Below, piece by piece: positions 6,890-14,621 of a stretch of DNA of 21,595 bases; within the stretch, counting starts at the first letter, position 1; every line of letters starts with the position of its first letter. The DNA comes from Flavobacteriales bacterium (GTDB taxonomy: Bacteria; Bacteroidota; Bacteroidia; Flavobacteriales_D; Sanyastnellaceae): NCBI GenBank assembly GCA_015663855.1, contig DQRJ01000071.1, forward strand, positions 1-21,595, read 5' to 3'. The notes beneath the pieces were generated by a model. It made no database searches and had not been told where the DNA came from. It saw only the letters and a program-made list of their open reading frames with translations. The position numbers and the translations under genes were made by a program.

Positions 6890-7909
6890 ATGCGTTGGAC
6901 TAATTATTTCATTCATCCGGGAGACAATAGATACTATGTATTTTCTTTCAAAAAGAAAGAATATAGTAATCTATATGAAACAGCTCTATTGAAACACGAG
7001 ATCCCTTTTGAAAGCTATATTGATGAGGAGTTAGAGTATGGGGCGAAATATTTGTTTGGGATTCCGCGTACTCATCTTACTGAGGCCATGAGGGAGAATA
7101 ATTTGCTGCACGCGAAGATCCGTACTCCATTCATACCATCGAAGATTCTTCGTTGGACCGTTCTGATAATCACTGGTGCGCTCTTGACTCTTGCTATCAT
7201 AGGTGCGATGTCTCAAAAGGCATTTGGCCAGCAGATGGCTAATAATGATAATTGGGAACTTGCAGTCCAAACCAGACTAAACACTCCCTTCGCAATTGTG
7301 GGTGTTGAGACACAAGAATTCTCTACAAGTGGATTGACGGCACTTTGGATTCCTAAAATGGGTCAGGCATTCGGAGTAAGGCTACAGTATAGGTTTAAGG
7401 AGAACTGGACATTCGGGACAGGTGTTCTTTGGTTTAGGAAGAACTACTCGATTGAATTAAACTATTCAAATGACAGCCTTGCCATATCTACCACAGACAC
7501 GATTCAATTATTGAGAGCAGTCGGATACAGAATCCCTTTTATGGCGGAAACAAGGGTTCCTTTGGGATTGGGGTATTTCGTCACTTCGGCGGCTGGGTTA
7601 GGAATTGAAATAACACCATCAGATGTGTTTGTTAACGGCTCAACATCAGATAATGGTTCTGTTCGCGACTTCGAAGTCTATATGGGCAGATGGAGATGGG
7701 CTTCGATTCCTTTAATGGCTGAACTTGGAATAGAGAAGGAACCTAGAGGAGACATACCGGGATGGTATTTAGGACTTTTTTGGTCTAGATCTATAGGCAA
7801 GTCTATATGGGTAGAGCAAGTGGTTAGTGCGAATTACTACAGAGTCGTAGGGAGCGGATTCCTCAACTCAACAGTCACAGGGATAGAATTACGGGTGCTA
7901 CTTAAGTAA
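6890..7909 (+). CDS. Predicted outer-membrane beta-barrel protein with N-terminal cytoplasmic-type domain and membrane helix
   Basis: The protein has 339 residues in three parts. Residues 1-86 look soluble and folded (YYVFSFKKKEYSNLYETAL, then a KYLFGIPRTHL strand). They resemble small single-helix Bacteroidota proteins of unknown function. A hydrophobic helix follows at about 88-107, with a signal-peptidase-like site at AFG/QQ (113/114). Residues 115-339 show alternating hydrophobic/polar strands with aromatic girdles (FGVRLQYRF, WTFGTGVLWF, YLGLFWSRSI), as in the PorT/OmpW-like 'outer membrane beta-barrel' families. A signal peptide placed 87 residues into a protein is unusual. M69 (ATG at 7094) would give a conventional but long signal peptide and leave the first domain untranslated. 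The chain ends ...GIELRVLLK rather than in the usual terminal aromatic residue. The last 12 bases overlap the end of the convergent yqeY-like gene. Function is unknown. Confidence 0.7.
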   Translation: MRWTNYFIHPGDNRYYVFSFKKKEYSNLYETALLKHEIPFESYIDEELEYGAKYLFGIPRTHLTEAMRENNLLHAKIRTPFIPSKILRWTVLIITGALLTLAIIGAMSQKAFGQQMANNDNWELAVQTRLNTPFAIVGVETQEFSTSGLTALWIPKMGQAFGVRLQYRFKENWTFGTGVLWFRKNYSIELNYSNDSLAISTTDTIQLLRAVGYRIPFMAETRVPLGLGYFVTSAAGLGIEITPSDVFVNGSTSDNGSVRDFEVYMGRWRWASIPLMAELGIEKEPRGDIPGWYLGLFWSRSIGKSIWVEQVVSANYYRVVGSGFLNSTVTGIELRVLLK

Positions 7910-8353
7910 TTGTGTCCTAACAAAGCCTGAAATAACCTTGCCGTCCGCTTGCCCTGCCATTGCAGCTGATGCCATACCCATAACACGTCCCATATCTCCC
8001 ATACCAGAGGCCCCTGTTTTTGCAATAATTTCGATAACTTTCGTTTCGATTTCATTATCAGACATTGCCTTAGGAAGGAATTCAGATAGAATTTCAGCTT
8101 GTGCGACCTCATCAGAGGCCAAATCTTCTCGGCTTTGTTCTTTATAAACTTCGGAGGTGTCTATTCTTTGTCTATGAAGCTTGCTGATAATCTTAATTGC
8201 CTCTTCATCCTTTATTTCCACAGAAGCACCTGCCTTAGATTGCTCAAGCATAAATTTAGATTTCACGTCCCTTAATGTTGCAAGTCTTACCTTATCCTTA
8301 GAACGCATTGCGTCCTTAATTCCATCAGTAATTTGCGATTGTAAAGTGCTCAT
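7898..8353 (-). CDS. yqeY: GatB/YqeY domain protein
   Basis: This 151-residue protein has the YqeY family's usual length and its GatB-tail helical layout. The N-terminus is MSTLQSQITDGIKDAMRSKD, followed by a VRLATLR helix and a basic KLHRQRID segment. A Glu-rich helix ends in EFLPKAMSD, and the tail has MGDMGRVMGMASAAMAGQADGK, matching the conserved M-G-[KR]-[VL]-M-x-x-[AL]-x-x-x-x-x-G-x-[AV]-D-G-[KR] signature. The domain is homologous to the tail of the GatB amidotransferase subunit that binds tRNA. The role of free-standing YqeY proteins is not settled. Its ATG overlaps the ftsZ stop by one base (TAATG), which suggests translational coupling and puts it at the 3' end of the dcw operon. 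Its stop lies inside the end of the convergent beta-barrel gene. There is no signal peptide, so a cytoplasmic location is expected. Confidence 0.88.
   Translation of the reverse strand: MSTLQSQITDGIKDAMRSKDKVRLATLRDVKSKFMLEQSKAGASVEIKDEEAIKIISKLHRQRIDTSEVYKEQSREDLASDEVAQAEILSEFLPKAMSDNEIETKVIEIIAKTGASGMGDMGRVMGMASAAMAGQADGKVISGFVRTQLLK
7899..7908. repeat. 10-bp perfect palindrome TACTTAAGTA at convergent gene ends
   Basis: The sequence equals its own reverse complement and spans the C-terminal codons and stops of two convergent genes. Read on + it gives CTA-CTT-AAG-TAA; read on - it gives TTA-CTT-AAG-TAG. Both proteins therefore end Leu-Leu-Lys. No hairpin plus T-tract terminator is visible on either side. 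Confidence 0.8.
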
Positions 8354-9984
8354 TAATCGACGTTATCGTGAAGAAAGGGGTTGTCATCTCTGAGTTCGAT
8401 ACGACGTTCACCGTTTTCATCAATTTCTTCGTTTATAGACATTCTACTTACACTTGATTTCGATGAATGAGTGATATCGTCTAAAATGATGTCTCTACGC
8501 TTATAAGCGGGTTCGTTCTCATAGTCCGAGATTCTTCCGGGTAGCATTAACTTCATGTTAACATCATTTAATGCTCGCTTTGTTTGTCTCTGACGTTCAG
8601 CGAAAGCATTCTTATTCTTAGTTTCTAATTCGGCACTAGAAATGGTGTCGTCATTTGAAGGAGAGCTAAACGAATTATTAGGTGTTGTTTCTAATGGAGC
8701 GTCGTCAAGATTGTGAATGACCATCTCATCGTTGCTATTCACAATTTCATTTTCTACCTCATTATCAATAATTGACTCGGGTTGTGTAGACTCTGGCGAA
8801 GTAGAGAAAAGGTCTGAATAGTCCTTATCGCTTGTATCCAAGATGAAAGGATCGTCTTCAACACTTTCAACACTCTCAATATTTTCAACACTCTCGTTCT
8901 CGTCAATTTCATTTATTGTCGGAGGTGTCACAGCTCTATTTACAGGAGTTGTAATTTCTTTAGAATCATCACCTAGATTGTAAGTGATAGTTTTTTTCTC
9001 TACAGGTTCTGCACCGGTTTTAACCTCATGAGCTTCAAAGCCTGTTGCGATTACAGTAATACAGATCTCTTCTTCGAGTTCTTCATCAAGAGCGTAACCC
9101 CATATAACTTCTGCATTTTGGCCTGCCGCATCCTGAATATAATCAGTTATCTCCATGATTTCATCCATAAGGATGTCTTCACTCCCCACCGTGATGTTTA
9201 ACAATACATGCTTAGCGCCGGTAATATCATTATCGTTCAGTAGCGGACTTTCGAGAGCCGTGATGACTGCCTTTTTAGAACGATTTTCACCTGATGCCAT
9301 ACCAGAACCCATAATTGCGTTGCCACTTTGTCTCATCACTGTATTAACGTCATTCATATCGACGTTGATTTCGCCGATACGTGTGATTACTTCAGCAATT
9401 CCTTTTGCTGCGATACAAAGAACTTGGTCTGCATTCTTGAACGCTTTGCGCAATGTTTGATTTCCGTATAGCTCACGAAGTTTATCGTTGCGAATTACTA
9501 ATAAAGTATCTACGGCATCACGCATGTTTTTCAGACCGATGTCAGCTTGAGTAGAACGCTTTTTCCCTTCAAATTTGAAAGGAATAGTTACAATACCTAC
9601 TGTAAGTATTCCCAAATCGCGACAAGCTTTCGCAATAACAGGTCCGGCTCCTGTCCCTGTTCCACCACCCATTCCGGCGGTTACGAAAACCATTTTTGTA
9701 TCAGTGCCTAGTAGGTTTGTTAGGTCATCTAGGTTTTCAATTGCTGCATTCATTCCAACTTCTGGAATTGATCCAGCTCCCTGACCAGCAGTTAGTGTGG
9801 ATCCTAATTGAACTTTCAACGGAACGGGGCTGACGTCAAGTGCTTGAGCATCGGTATTGCAGACAATAAAGTCTACACCCTTGATTCCTTGTTCGAACAT
9901 AGTATTAACGGCATTAGATCCGCCGCCGCCAACGCCGATTACTTTTATCGGGTTATTAGATGATTTGGGTAGTGCAAATTCCAT
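8353..9984 (-). CDS. ftsZ: Cell division GTPase FtsZ, Bacteroidota long-linker type
   Basis: This 543-residue tubulin-like GTPase polymerises into the Z-ring at the division site. The GTPase core (about 13-317) has GGGGSNAVN at 19-27 and the tubulin signature GGGTGTG at 106-112. The T7 loop NVDMND is at 207-212 (D209 and D212 catalytic), so active polymerisation is expected. An acidic linker of about 200 residues follows (about 322-460), with a short ENESVENIESVESVEDD microrepeat at 362-378. A second conserved block lies at about 462-520 (PAYKRRDIILDD). The terminal peptide ends NPFLHDNVD, the Bacteroidota form of the tail that binds FtsA. E. coli FtsZ has 383 residues; long versions are normal in this phylum. 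The start is an ATG 24 bases after the ftsA stop, preceded by an A-rich leader with no strong Shine-Dalgarno. The stop is coupled to the yqeY start. Confidence 0.98.
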   Translation of the reverse strand: MEFALPKSSNNPIKVIGVGGGGSNAVNTMFEQGIKGVDFIVCNTDAQALDVSPVPLKVQLGSTLTAGQGAGSIPEVGMNAAIENLDDLTNLLGTDTKMVFVTAGMGGGTGTGAGPVIAKACRDLGILTVGIVTIPFKFEGKKRSTQADIGLKNMRDAVDTLLVIRNDKLRELYGNQTLRKAFKNADQVLCIAAKGIAEVITRIGEINVDMNDVNTVMRQSGNAIMGSGMASGENRSKKAVITALESPLLNDNDITGAKHVLLNITVGSEDILMDEIMEITDYIQDAAGQNAEVIWGYALDEELEEEICITVIATGFEAHEVKTGAEPVEKKTITYNLGDDSKEITTPVNRAVTPPTINEIDENESVENIESVESVEDDPFILDTSDKDYSDLFSTSPESTQPESIIDNEVENEIVNSNDEMVIHNLDDAPLETTPNNSFSSPSNDDTISSAELETKNKNAFAERQRQTKRALNDVNMKLMLPGRISDYENEPAYKRRDIILDDITHSSKSSVSRMSINEEIDENGERRIELRDDNPFLHDNVD

Positions 9985-10008
9985 AGTGATTTGTTTTATA
10001 GGTGGGGA

Positions 10009-11298
10009 CTAGTGCTGATTTTCTTCTTCTTTCTCGAACCATTCTTTTATGTTCTTCTTAAAGTCTTCCATAAGGTTTCGTCGTTCTTTTCTTTGCGTAG
10101 GTTCGCTTTGATTATTGCTTTCGTTTCGAAGACTTTCCTCAGAACCTCTAATAACAAGACCTACTCCTGTCGAGAATGAAGGAATGTTTGTTTCTGTTGG
10201 AGATTCTTGTAGATGCTCATTTGGATATCCAACTCGACAGTCAAGACCTGTATGATATTGGAATAGTTGTGTGATATGCCTTAGCTGACTTCCTCCACCA
10301 GTAACAACGATACCTCCTATTAACTGGTCACCTAATCCTGATGCCTTGATTTCATAGTGTACGTGCTCGATGATTTCTACCATTCGTGCCTCTATGATGC
10401 TAGCAAGATTACGAAGAGATATCTCCTTCGGCTTACGTCCTGTAAGTCCTGGAATACAAACCAGTTCATTTGTACTCATTTCCTGTGCCAAAGCTGATCC
10501 GAATTTACATTTTAATTTCTCAGCTTGCTTACTCATAATATTACACCCTTTACTGATGTCTGAGCTAATCACTTTTCCTCCGAATGGGATAACAGCAGTA
10601 TGGCGGATAATCCCATCTTGGAAAATAGCTATATCTGTAGTTCCACCTCCAATGTCTACAAGAGCGATACCTGCTTCCTTCTCCTCCTCAGTCAATACAG
10701 AAGAAGATGACGCGAGTGGCTCTAACACAAGTTGGTCTATTTCTAACCCTGCTTTTGATATGCACTTGTAGATGTTTCTAGCTGCAGCTATATCACCTGT
10801 GATAATGTGGAAATTCGCCTCTAATCGAACACCGGACATTCCTACAGGATCCTTTATCCCAGGTTCACTATCTACTGTAAATTCTTGAGGAAGTACGTGT
10901 AGAATTTGTGCTCCGGGAGGCATAACCAAACGACGCATGTCTTCAACGAGATTGTTTATGTCTGATTGACGAATTTCATCATCTAGATTCTCTCGAGTGA
11001 TCATCCCTCTATGTTGTAGGCTCTTTATATGCTGACCTGCAATTCCGACGTTTACTACTTTTATTTCAATACCAGAATTTTCTTCAGCAGCTTGTACGGC
11101 TAACTTTATAGAAGATACAGTTCTTTCAATATTTGAGACCACACCGCGAGTAACTCCTACGGAATCACTTTTTCCATACCCTAGAATCTCAATTTTACCG
11201 TGCTCATTTCTTTGCCCCACAAAACATGCAATTTTCGTAGTACCAATATCTAATCCTACTAATATTTCAGGTTCTGGTGTTTTTGATTCGTTTTCCAT
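10009..11298 (-). CDS. ftsA: Cell division protein FtsA (actin-like membrane tether)
   Basis: This 429-residue actin-family ATPase anchors FtsZ to the membrane and recruits later divisome proteins. It shows phosphate-1 GLDIGTTKIA at 15-24 and the SHS2/1C subdomain at about 84-165. Phosphate-2 DIGGGTTDIA is at 215-224 and the adenosine-binding GGIVVTGGGSQL at 328-339. The C-terminus carries a predicted amphipathic membrane-targeting helix at about 408-424 (NLMEDFKKNIKEWFEK), separated from the core by a polar linker (SEESLRNESNNQSEPTQ). This is the canonical FtsA layout at normal length. The start is the ATG just before the MENESKTPEPE leader, 24 bases after the ftsQ stop. The stop is a TAG. 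It sits between ftsQ and ftsZ, as in most dcw clusters. Confidence 0.97.
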   Translation of the reverse strand: MENESKTPEPEILVGLDIGTTKIACFVGQRNEHGKIEILGYGKSDSVGVTRGVVSNIERTVSSIKLAVQAAEENSGIEIKVVNVGIAGQHIKSLQHRGMITRENLDDEIRQSDINNLVEDMRRLVMPPGAQILHVLPQEFTVDSEPGIKDPVGMSGVRLEANFHIITGDIAAARNIYKCISKAGLEIDQLVLEPLASSSSVLTEEEKEAGIALVDIGGGTTDIAIFQDGIIRHTAVIPFGGKVISSDISKGCNIMSKQAEKLKCKFGSALAQEMSTNELVCIPGLTGRKPKEISLRNLASIIEARMVEIIEHVHYEIKASGLGDQLIGGIVVTGGGSQLRHITQLFQYHTGLDCRVGYPNEHLQESPTETNIPSFSTGVGLVIRGSEESLRNESNNQSEPTQRKERRNLMEDFKKNIKEWFEKEEENQH

Positions 11299-11322
11299 GT
11301 CTTCGATTTTTTGGATAGTGGA

Positions 11323-12051
11323 TTAGTAGGTGTAGCGTTTTGCAATTACTTGGTCTTTATAGCTCAAATCAATACGCGAGTAGTTTTTTAAGTTCCCCGT
11401 TTTAATTTGTGCTCTATAGAAAGTTAGTAGATTTCGACGTTGATGTTCCGGGTCTTGGTCGCTGCCTAGGAAAATTCTTGCTCCAATGCGTGGGATGAGT
11501 TCTAGCTCACCCTTGGAGTTAACTACGATTTGGTCTATGAGAGCATCCCAAAACTCATCACTCTTAGTTTTCTCAATGAAATCGATTGCATTCTTAGCAG
11601 ATTCCAAACTTTCAGCGTGAATAATAGGAACTCTAGCGGTGTACTGGTGGTCAAGTTCCATGGTTTCACCTAATTCATCTATATAAAAATCACGACTTTC
11701 ACCTGTGTGAATCCTTGCTTGTGGTTTGCGTTGAGATAATTCGATGTGAATTGTCCCGTTTAAAGTTGGGTAAATGTGAGTTTTTCTGACGGATGGAATT
11801 AACATCAAGTGCTTATGTAATTCACTAAAAGAAACGTTTTTTTCGAGTTTTCCTATAATCGCACCGAAAGTATCGAGGTGTTCTCTTACCCTTAAGTCTG
11901 ATAAAAATGGACTATTAGCGTCGTCAGAGATAGTAATTTCGATTGAGTTAACCCTCTGTCCCTCGTAATCAACTGAGGCAAATCCTACCAGGGCGAGTAT
12001 GCACCCTATGAGGATGGAAACGCTGAGAATTGTTGCTGTGGTTGATTTCAT
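11323..12051 (-). CDS. ftsQ: Cell division protein FtsQ/DivIB
   Basis: This 242-residue bitopic membrane protein has a short cytoplasmic N-terminus and one membrane helix at about 7-26 (TILSVSILIGCILALVGFAS), followed by a periplasmic region. A POTRA-like segment spans about 34-112, running from VNSIEITI through SELHKHLMLIPSVRKTHIYP to ELSQRKPQARI. The beta domain then includes RDFYIDELGETMELD, which matches the family's conserved '[YF]-[YL]-[IV]-D-x-x-G' strand. Overall similarity to proteobacterial FtsQ is low, as usual in this phylum, so the call rests on topology, the POTRA pattern and its place between murC and ftsA. FtsQ organises the FtsQLB complex that licenses septal synthesis. Its ATG is 7 bases after the murC stop. 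Confidence 0.93.
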   Translation of the reverse strand: MKSTTATILSVSILIGCILALVGFASVDYEGQRVNSIEITISDDANSPFLSDLRVREHLDTFGAIIGKLEKNVSFSELHKHLMLIPSVRKTHIYPTLNGTIHIELSQRKPQARIHTGESRDFYIDELGETMELDHQYTARVPIIHAESLESAKNAIDFIEKTKSDEFWDALIDQIVVNSKGELELIPRIGARIFLGSDQDPEHQRRNLLTFYRAQIKTGNLKNYSRIDLSYKDQVIAKRYTY

Positions 12052-12058
12052 GACCGCT

Positions 12059-13438
12059 TTAAGCGTCCATGGATGTCCATTTCTTTAGGTCGGGAACTAG
12101 TAAATCTATATCTCCTGCACCTACAGATAAAAGAACGTCCACGGGATGTGCCTTTAAGATATCGAAGATGGAATTTATCGTCGAGGTTTTTGCATGGGGG
12201 TGCGATATCTTTTCAAAAAGAGATTGTGTATTGAAACCAGGTATTGCATTTTCTCTTGCTGCATAAATGGGAAGTAAAATCAATCTGTCCACTTTTCTTA
12301 GCTCTTGACAAAACCCCTGCTCTTGATCCTTAGTCCTCGAAAATAAATGTGGTTGAAAAATCACAGTGAGATGTCGACCGGGAAAATGTTCTCTTACAGC
12401 TTCGATTGTTTTCTTTAATTCTGTCGGATGATGAGCGTAATCGTCAATATAAACTGATGTTTCGGTATTTGTATGGATTTGGAACCTGCGATATATACCT
12501 TTAAATGTAGAAATTCTATCCACGATAATATTTGTCGGTACACCTGCTTTGTATGCAAGTGCAGCAGCGGCAATTGTGTTTTCTAAGTTGTGCATTCCCA
12601 TCATATTCGACACCACCTTCTCAATTTCCTCTGCTTTATTTGAAATGTTTAAGGTGAATTCATAACCCCCAATTATTCGATTAATATTTGAAGCAGAATG
12701 TGTAAAGTTTTTGCCTTCAGTTTCTATCCCATACGTTTCTATACCTTTTAGGCCTCTGAAGTGAGATACTATTTCGTGGTGAACGATTGTGGTTTGTTTT
12801 ATCTGAGAACTAAATATCTTAAAGGCATCTATAAAATTTTCTTCATCTCCGTATATGTCTAGATGATCAGGATCTAATGATGTTATAGCGGCATGAGTTG
12901 GATGTAGTGCATGAAAACTTCTATCGAATTCGTCAGCTTCCACAACTGTCCATTCTGCATTTTCGGACCAGTAAAGATTAGTTGCAGTTGAGGTCGAGAT
13001 GCCGCCAATAAACGCTTTACACCCCTTTGTGGTACCGTCCATAATATGTGCCAAAATCGCTGTGGTAGTAGTCTTACCGTGGGTTCCGGCAATAGCAAGG
13101 GTCGGAGTAGATTGTGTGATTCGACCAAGTAGTTCGGCTCGTTTTATGGGGCAATGACCGAGCTTTTTTAGTTCGACTAAATGGGGGTGGGTCGGAGGTA
13201 TTGCCGGAGTAATTACAAGTAGGAGTTCTTCGGGAGAGATATTGATTTCGGGTGGCATAGCATCTGCCGAGTCGTTGTATGTTATCGCAATTCCCTCTTT
13301 TACTAGCTGTCTAGTTAAAGAGGTCTCAGTTCGATCGTATCCGTAGACTTTGTACCCCTCTTTTACTAAATATCTAGCTAAGGCACTCATTCCAGCCCCC
13401 CCAACGCCTATGAAATATGCTATTTGGGGATTTTCCAT
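12059..13438 (-). CDS. murC: UDP-N-acetylmuramate--L-alanine ligase MurC
   Basis: This 459-residue ATP-dependent cytoplasmic ligase adds L-Ala to UDP-MurNAc, the first peptide-stem step. The UDP-binding N-domain begins with GVGGAGMS at 11-18. The central ATPase has GTHGKTTTTA at 118-127, where the His after GT is typical of MurC. VEADEFDRSF is at 166-175 and the DPDHLDIYG metal/nucleotide loop at 189-197. The C-terminal domain carries DDYAHHPTE at 332-340, specific to the MurC family, and QPHLFSRT at 362-369. Length and motif order are normal. The related enzyme Mpl shares some of these motifs, but the position between murG and ftsQ and the classical H-P-T-E block favour MurC. Its start ATG lies one base after the murG stop. 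Confidence 0.97.
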   Translation of the reverse strand: MENPQIAYFIGVGGAGMSALARYLVKEGYKVYGYDRTETSLTRQLVKEGIAITYNDSADAMPPEINISPEELLLVITPAIPPTHPHLVELKKLGHCPIKRAELLGRITQSTPTLAIAGTHGKTTTTAILAHIMDGTTKGCKAFIGGISTSTATNLYWSENAEWTVVEADEFDRSFHALHPTHAAITSLDPDHLDIYGDEENFIDAFKIFSSQIKQTTIVHHEIVSHFRGLKGIETYGIETEGKNFTHSASNINRIIGGYEFTLNISNKAEEIEKVVSNMMGMHNLENTIAAAALAYKAGVPTNIIVDRISTFKGIYRRFQIHTNTETSVYIDDYAHHPTELKKTIEAVREHFPGRHLTVIFQPHLFSRTKDQEQGFCQELRKVDRLILLPIYAARENAIPGFNTQSLFEKISHPHAKTSTINSIFDILKAHPVDVLLSVGAGDIDLLVPDLKKWTSMDA

Positions 13439-13439
13439 C

Positions 13440-14603
13440 TTACTTCTTAAGTAATTTCTCGATTACGTCTACGATTTCTATTGAGGCGTGTGGTCTTGCG
13501 GCAGATCTTAATGCCACTTGCATTTTAGCTCTCCCCTCAACATCGTTTAATAATGTCTCAATTTTTTCTCGTAACGAACTTTCGACTTCTTTGTCTGTCA
13601 CCAGAATTGCGGCTCCTCTTTCGACGAGAGAGAGGGCGTTTTTCGTTTGGTGGTCTTCCGAGACGTGTGGTGAAGGGATAAGTATCGTGGGTTTCGCAAC
13701 TAAGGCAAGTTCTGAGATAGACATTGCTCCCGCTCTGCTCGCTATCAGATCTGCTGCGGCATATGCCAAATCCATTCTATCAATAAAACCCAAACATTGC
13801 ACGCTCTTCGCTAATTCTACATTTTCTCTACTGAACTCGCTCAGCCATTTGGAGTTTTCATCATAGTATCTCGAACCACATTGCCAAATTATTGAGTAGG
13901 GGATTTGTGAGTTAGTGCTTTTATTTAACGAAGCGTAATGTATAAGAAGGTTCTTGACTGCCTCGTTTAGTGAAAGAGCTCCGAGAGATCCACCCATTAT
14001 AAAGACGATGGGTTTTTCGCTACCTAAGTTGAAATGTGCGGCCGCATCCGATTTCGGAGGGGCTAGATTTGCGTCGGATAGTTTTAGTACTTCAGTACGT
14101 AATGGATTCCCAGTCTCTGTAATTATTTCTTTAGGAAACCATTTTTCCAGTCCGGGAAATCCGGCGCAAATTTTATCGACACTCCCAGATAAAATTCGAT
14201 TCGTAATTCCGGGAAAGGAATTCTGTTCTTGAATTAGGGTAGGGATGCCTTTTTTTGAAGCTCTAAAGAGGAGGGGGCCACTAGCAAATCCCCCCACACC
14301 GATTACCACCTCAGGTTTGTATTTTCGTAAGAGCTTACCCGACTTAATTAGACTCGAAATCAACTTAAATCCGAAACTAAGATTTTTTATACTCAAGATT
14401 TTACGTTCTATTCCGCTTATCCACAACCCGTCTATTTCGTAACCTGCTGCTGGAACTTTCTCCATTTCCATGCGACCTATTGCACCTACGAATCGAATAT
14501 TTACATCTGGATTACGCTTGACGATTTCGTCTGCGATTGCAAGAGCTGGATGGATGTGTCCTCCTGTTCCCCCGCCAGAAATAAGTACATTTTGTATTTT
14601 CAC
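13440..14603 (-). CDS. murG: Lipid II synthase MurG (UDP-GlcNAc transferase)
   Basis: This 387-residue GT-B fold glycosyltransferase on the cytoplasmic face of the membrane adds GlcNAc to lipid I. The first glycine loop, GGGTGGHIHPA, is at 10-20 and the second, GVGGFASGP, at 102-110. EQNSFPG lies at 126-132 and TGNPLR at 164-169. The third loop, GGSLGALSLN, is at 204-213. The UDP-GlcNAc site has SRAGAMSISE at 289-298 and EDHQTKNA at 316-323. All diagnostic blocks are present. The start codon is GTG, and no ATG lies between the in-frame upstream TAG (the ftsW stop) and this codon. It is therefore in the same reading frame as ftsW, six codons downstream of its stop. Its own stop lies one base before the murC start. 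Confidence 0.97.
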   Translation of the reverse strand: MKIQNVLISGGGTGGHIHPALAIADEIVKRNPDVNIRFVGAIGRMEMEKVPAAGYEIDGLWISGIERKILSIKNLSFGFKLISSLIKSGKLLRKYKPEVVIGVGGFASGPLLFRASKKGIPTLIQEQNSFPGITNRILSGSVDKICAGFPGLEKWFPKEIITETGNPLRTEVLKLSDANLAPPKSDAAAHFNLGSEKPIVFIMGGSLGALSLNEAVKNLLIHYASLNKSTNSQIPYSIIWQCGSRYYDENSKWLSEFSRENVELAKSVQCLGFIDRMDLAYAAADLIASRAGAMSISELALVAKPTILIPSPHVSEDHQTKNALSLVERGAAILVTDKEVESSLREKIETLLNDVEGRAKMQVALRSAARPHASIEIVDVIEKLLKK

Positions 14604-14621
14604 GTCCTGCTTTTTAAGTCG

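Noticed and set aside
10370..10771. 133-codon open frame opposite ftsA, and similar frames opposite ftsZ, murE and ftsI
   Set aside because: All are antisense to genes with complete catalytic motifs and have low-quality, motif-free translations.
13417..13866. 149-codon open frame on the + strand across the murC/murG junction
   Set aside because: It is antisense to well-supported murG and murC, with no recognisable motif or upstream signal.
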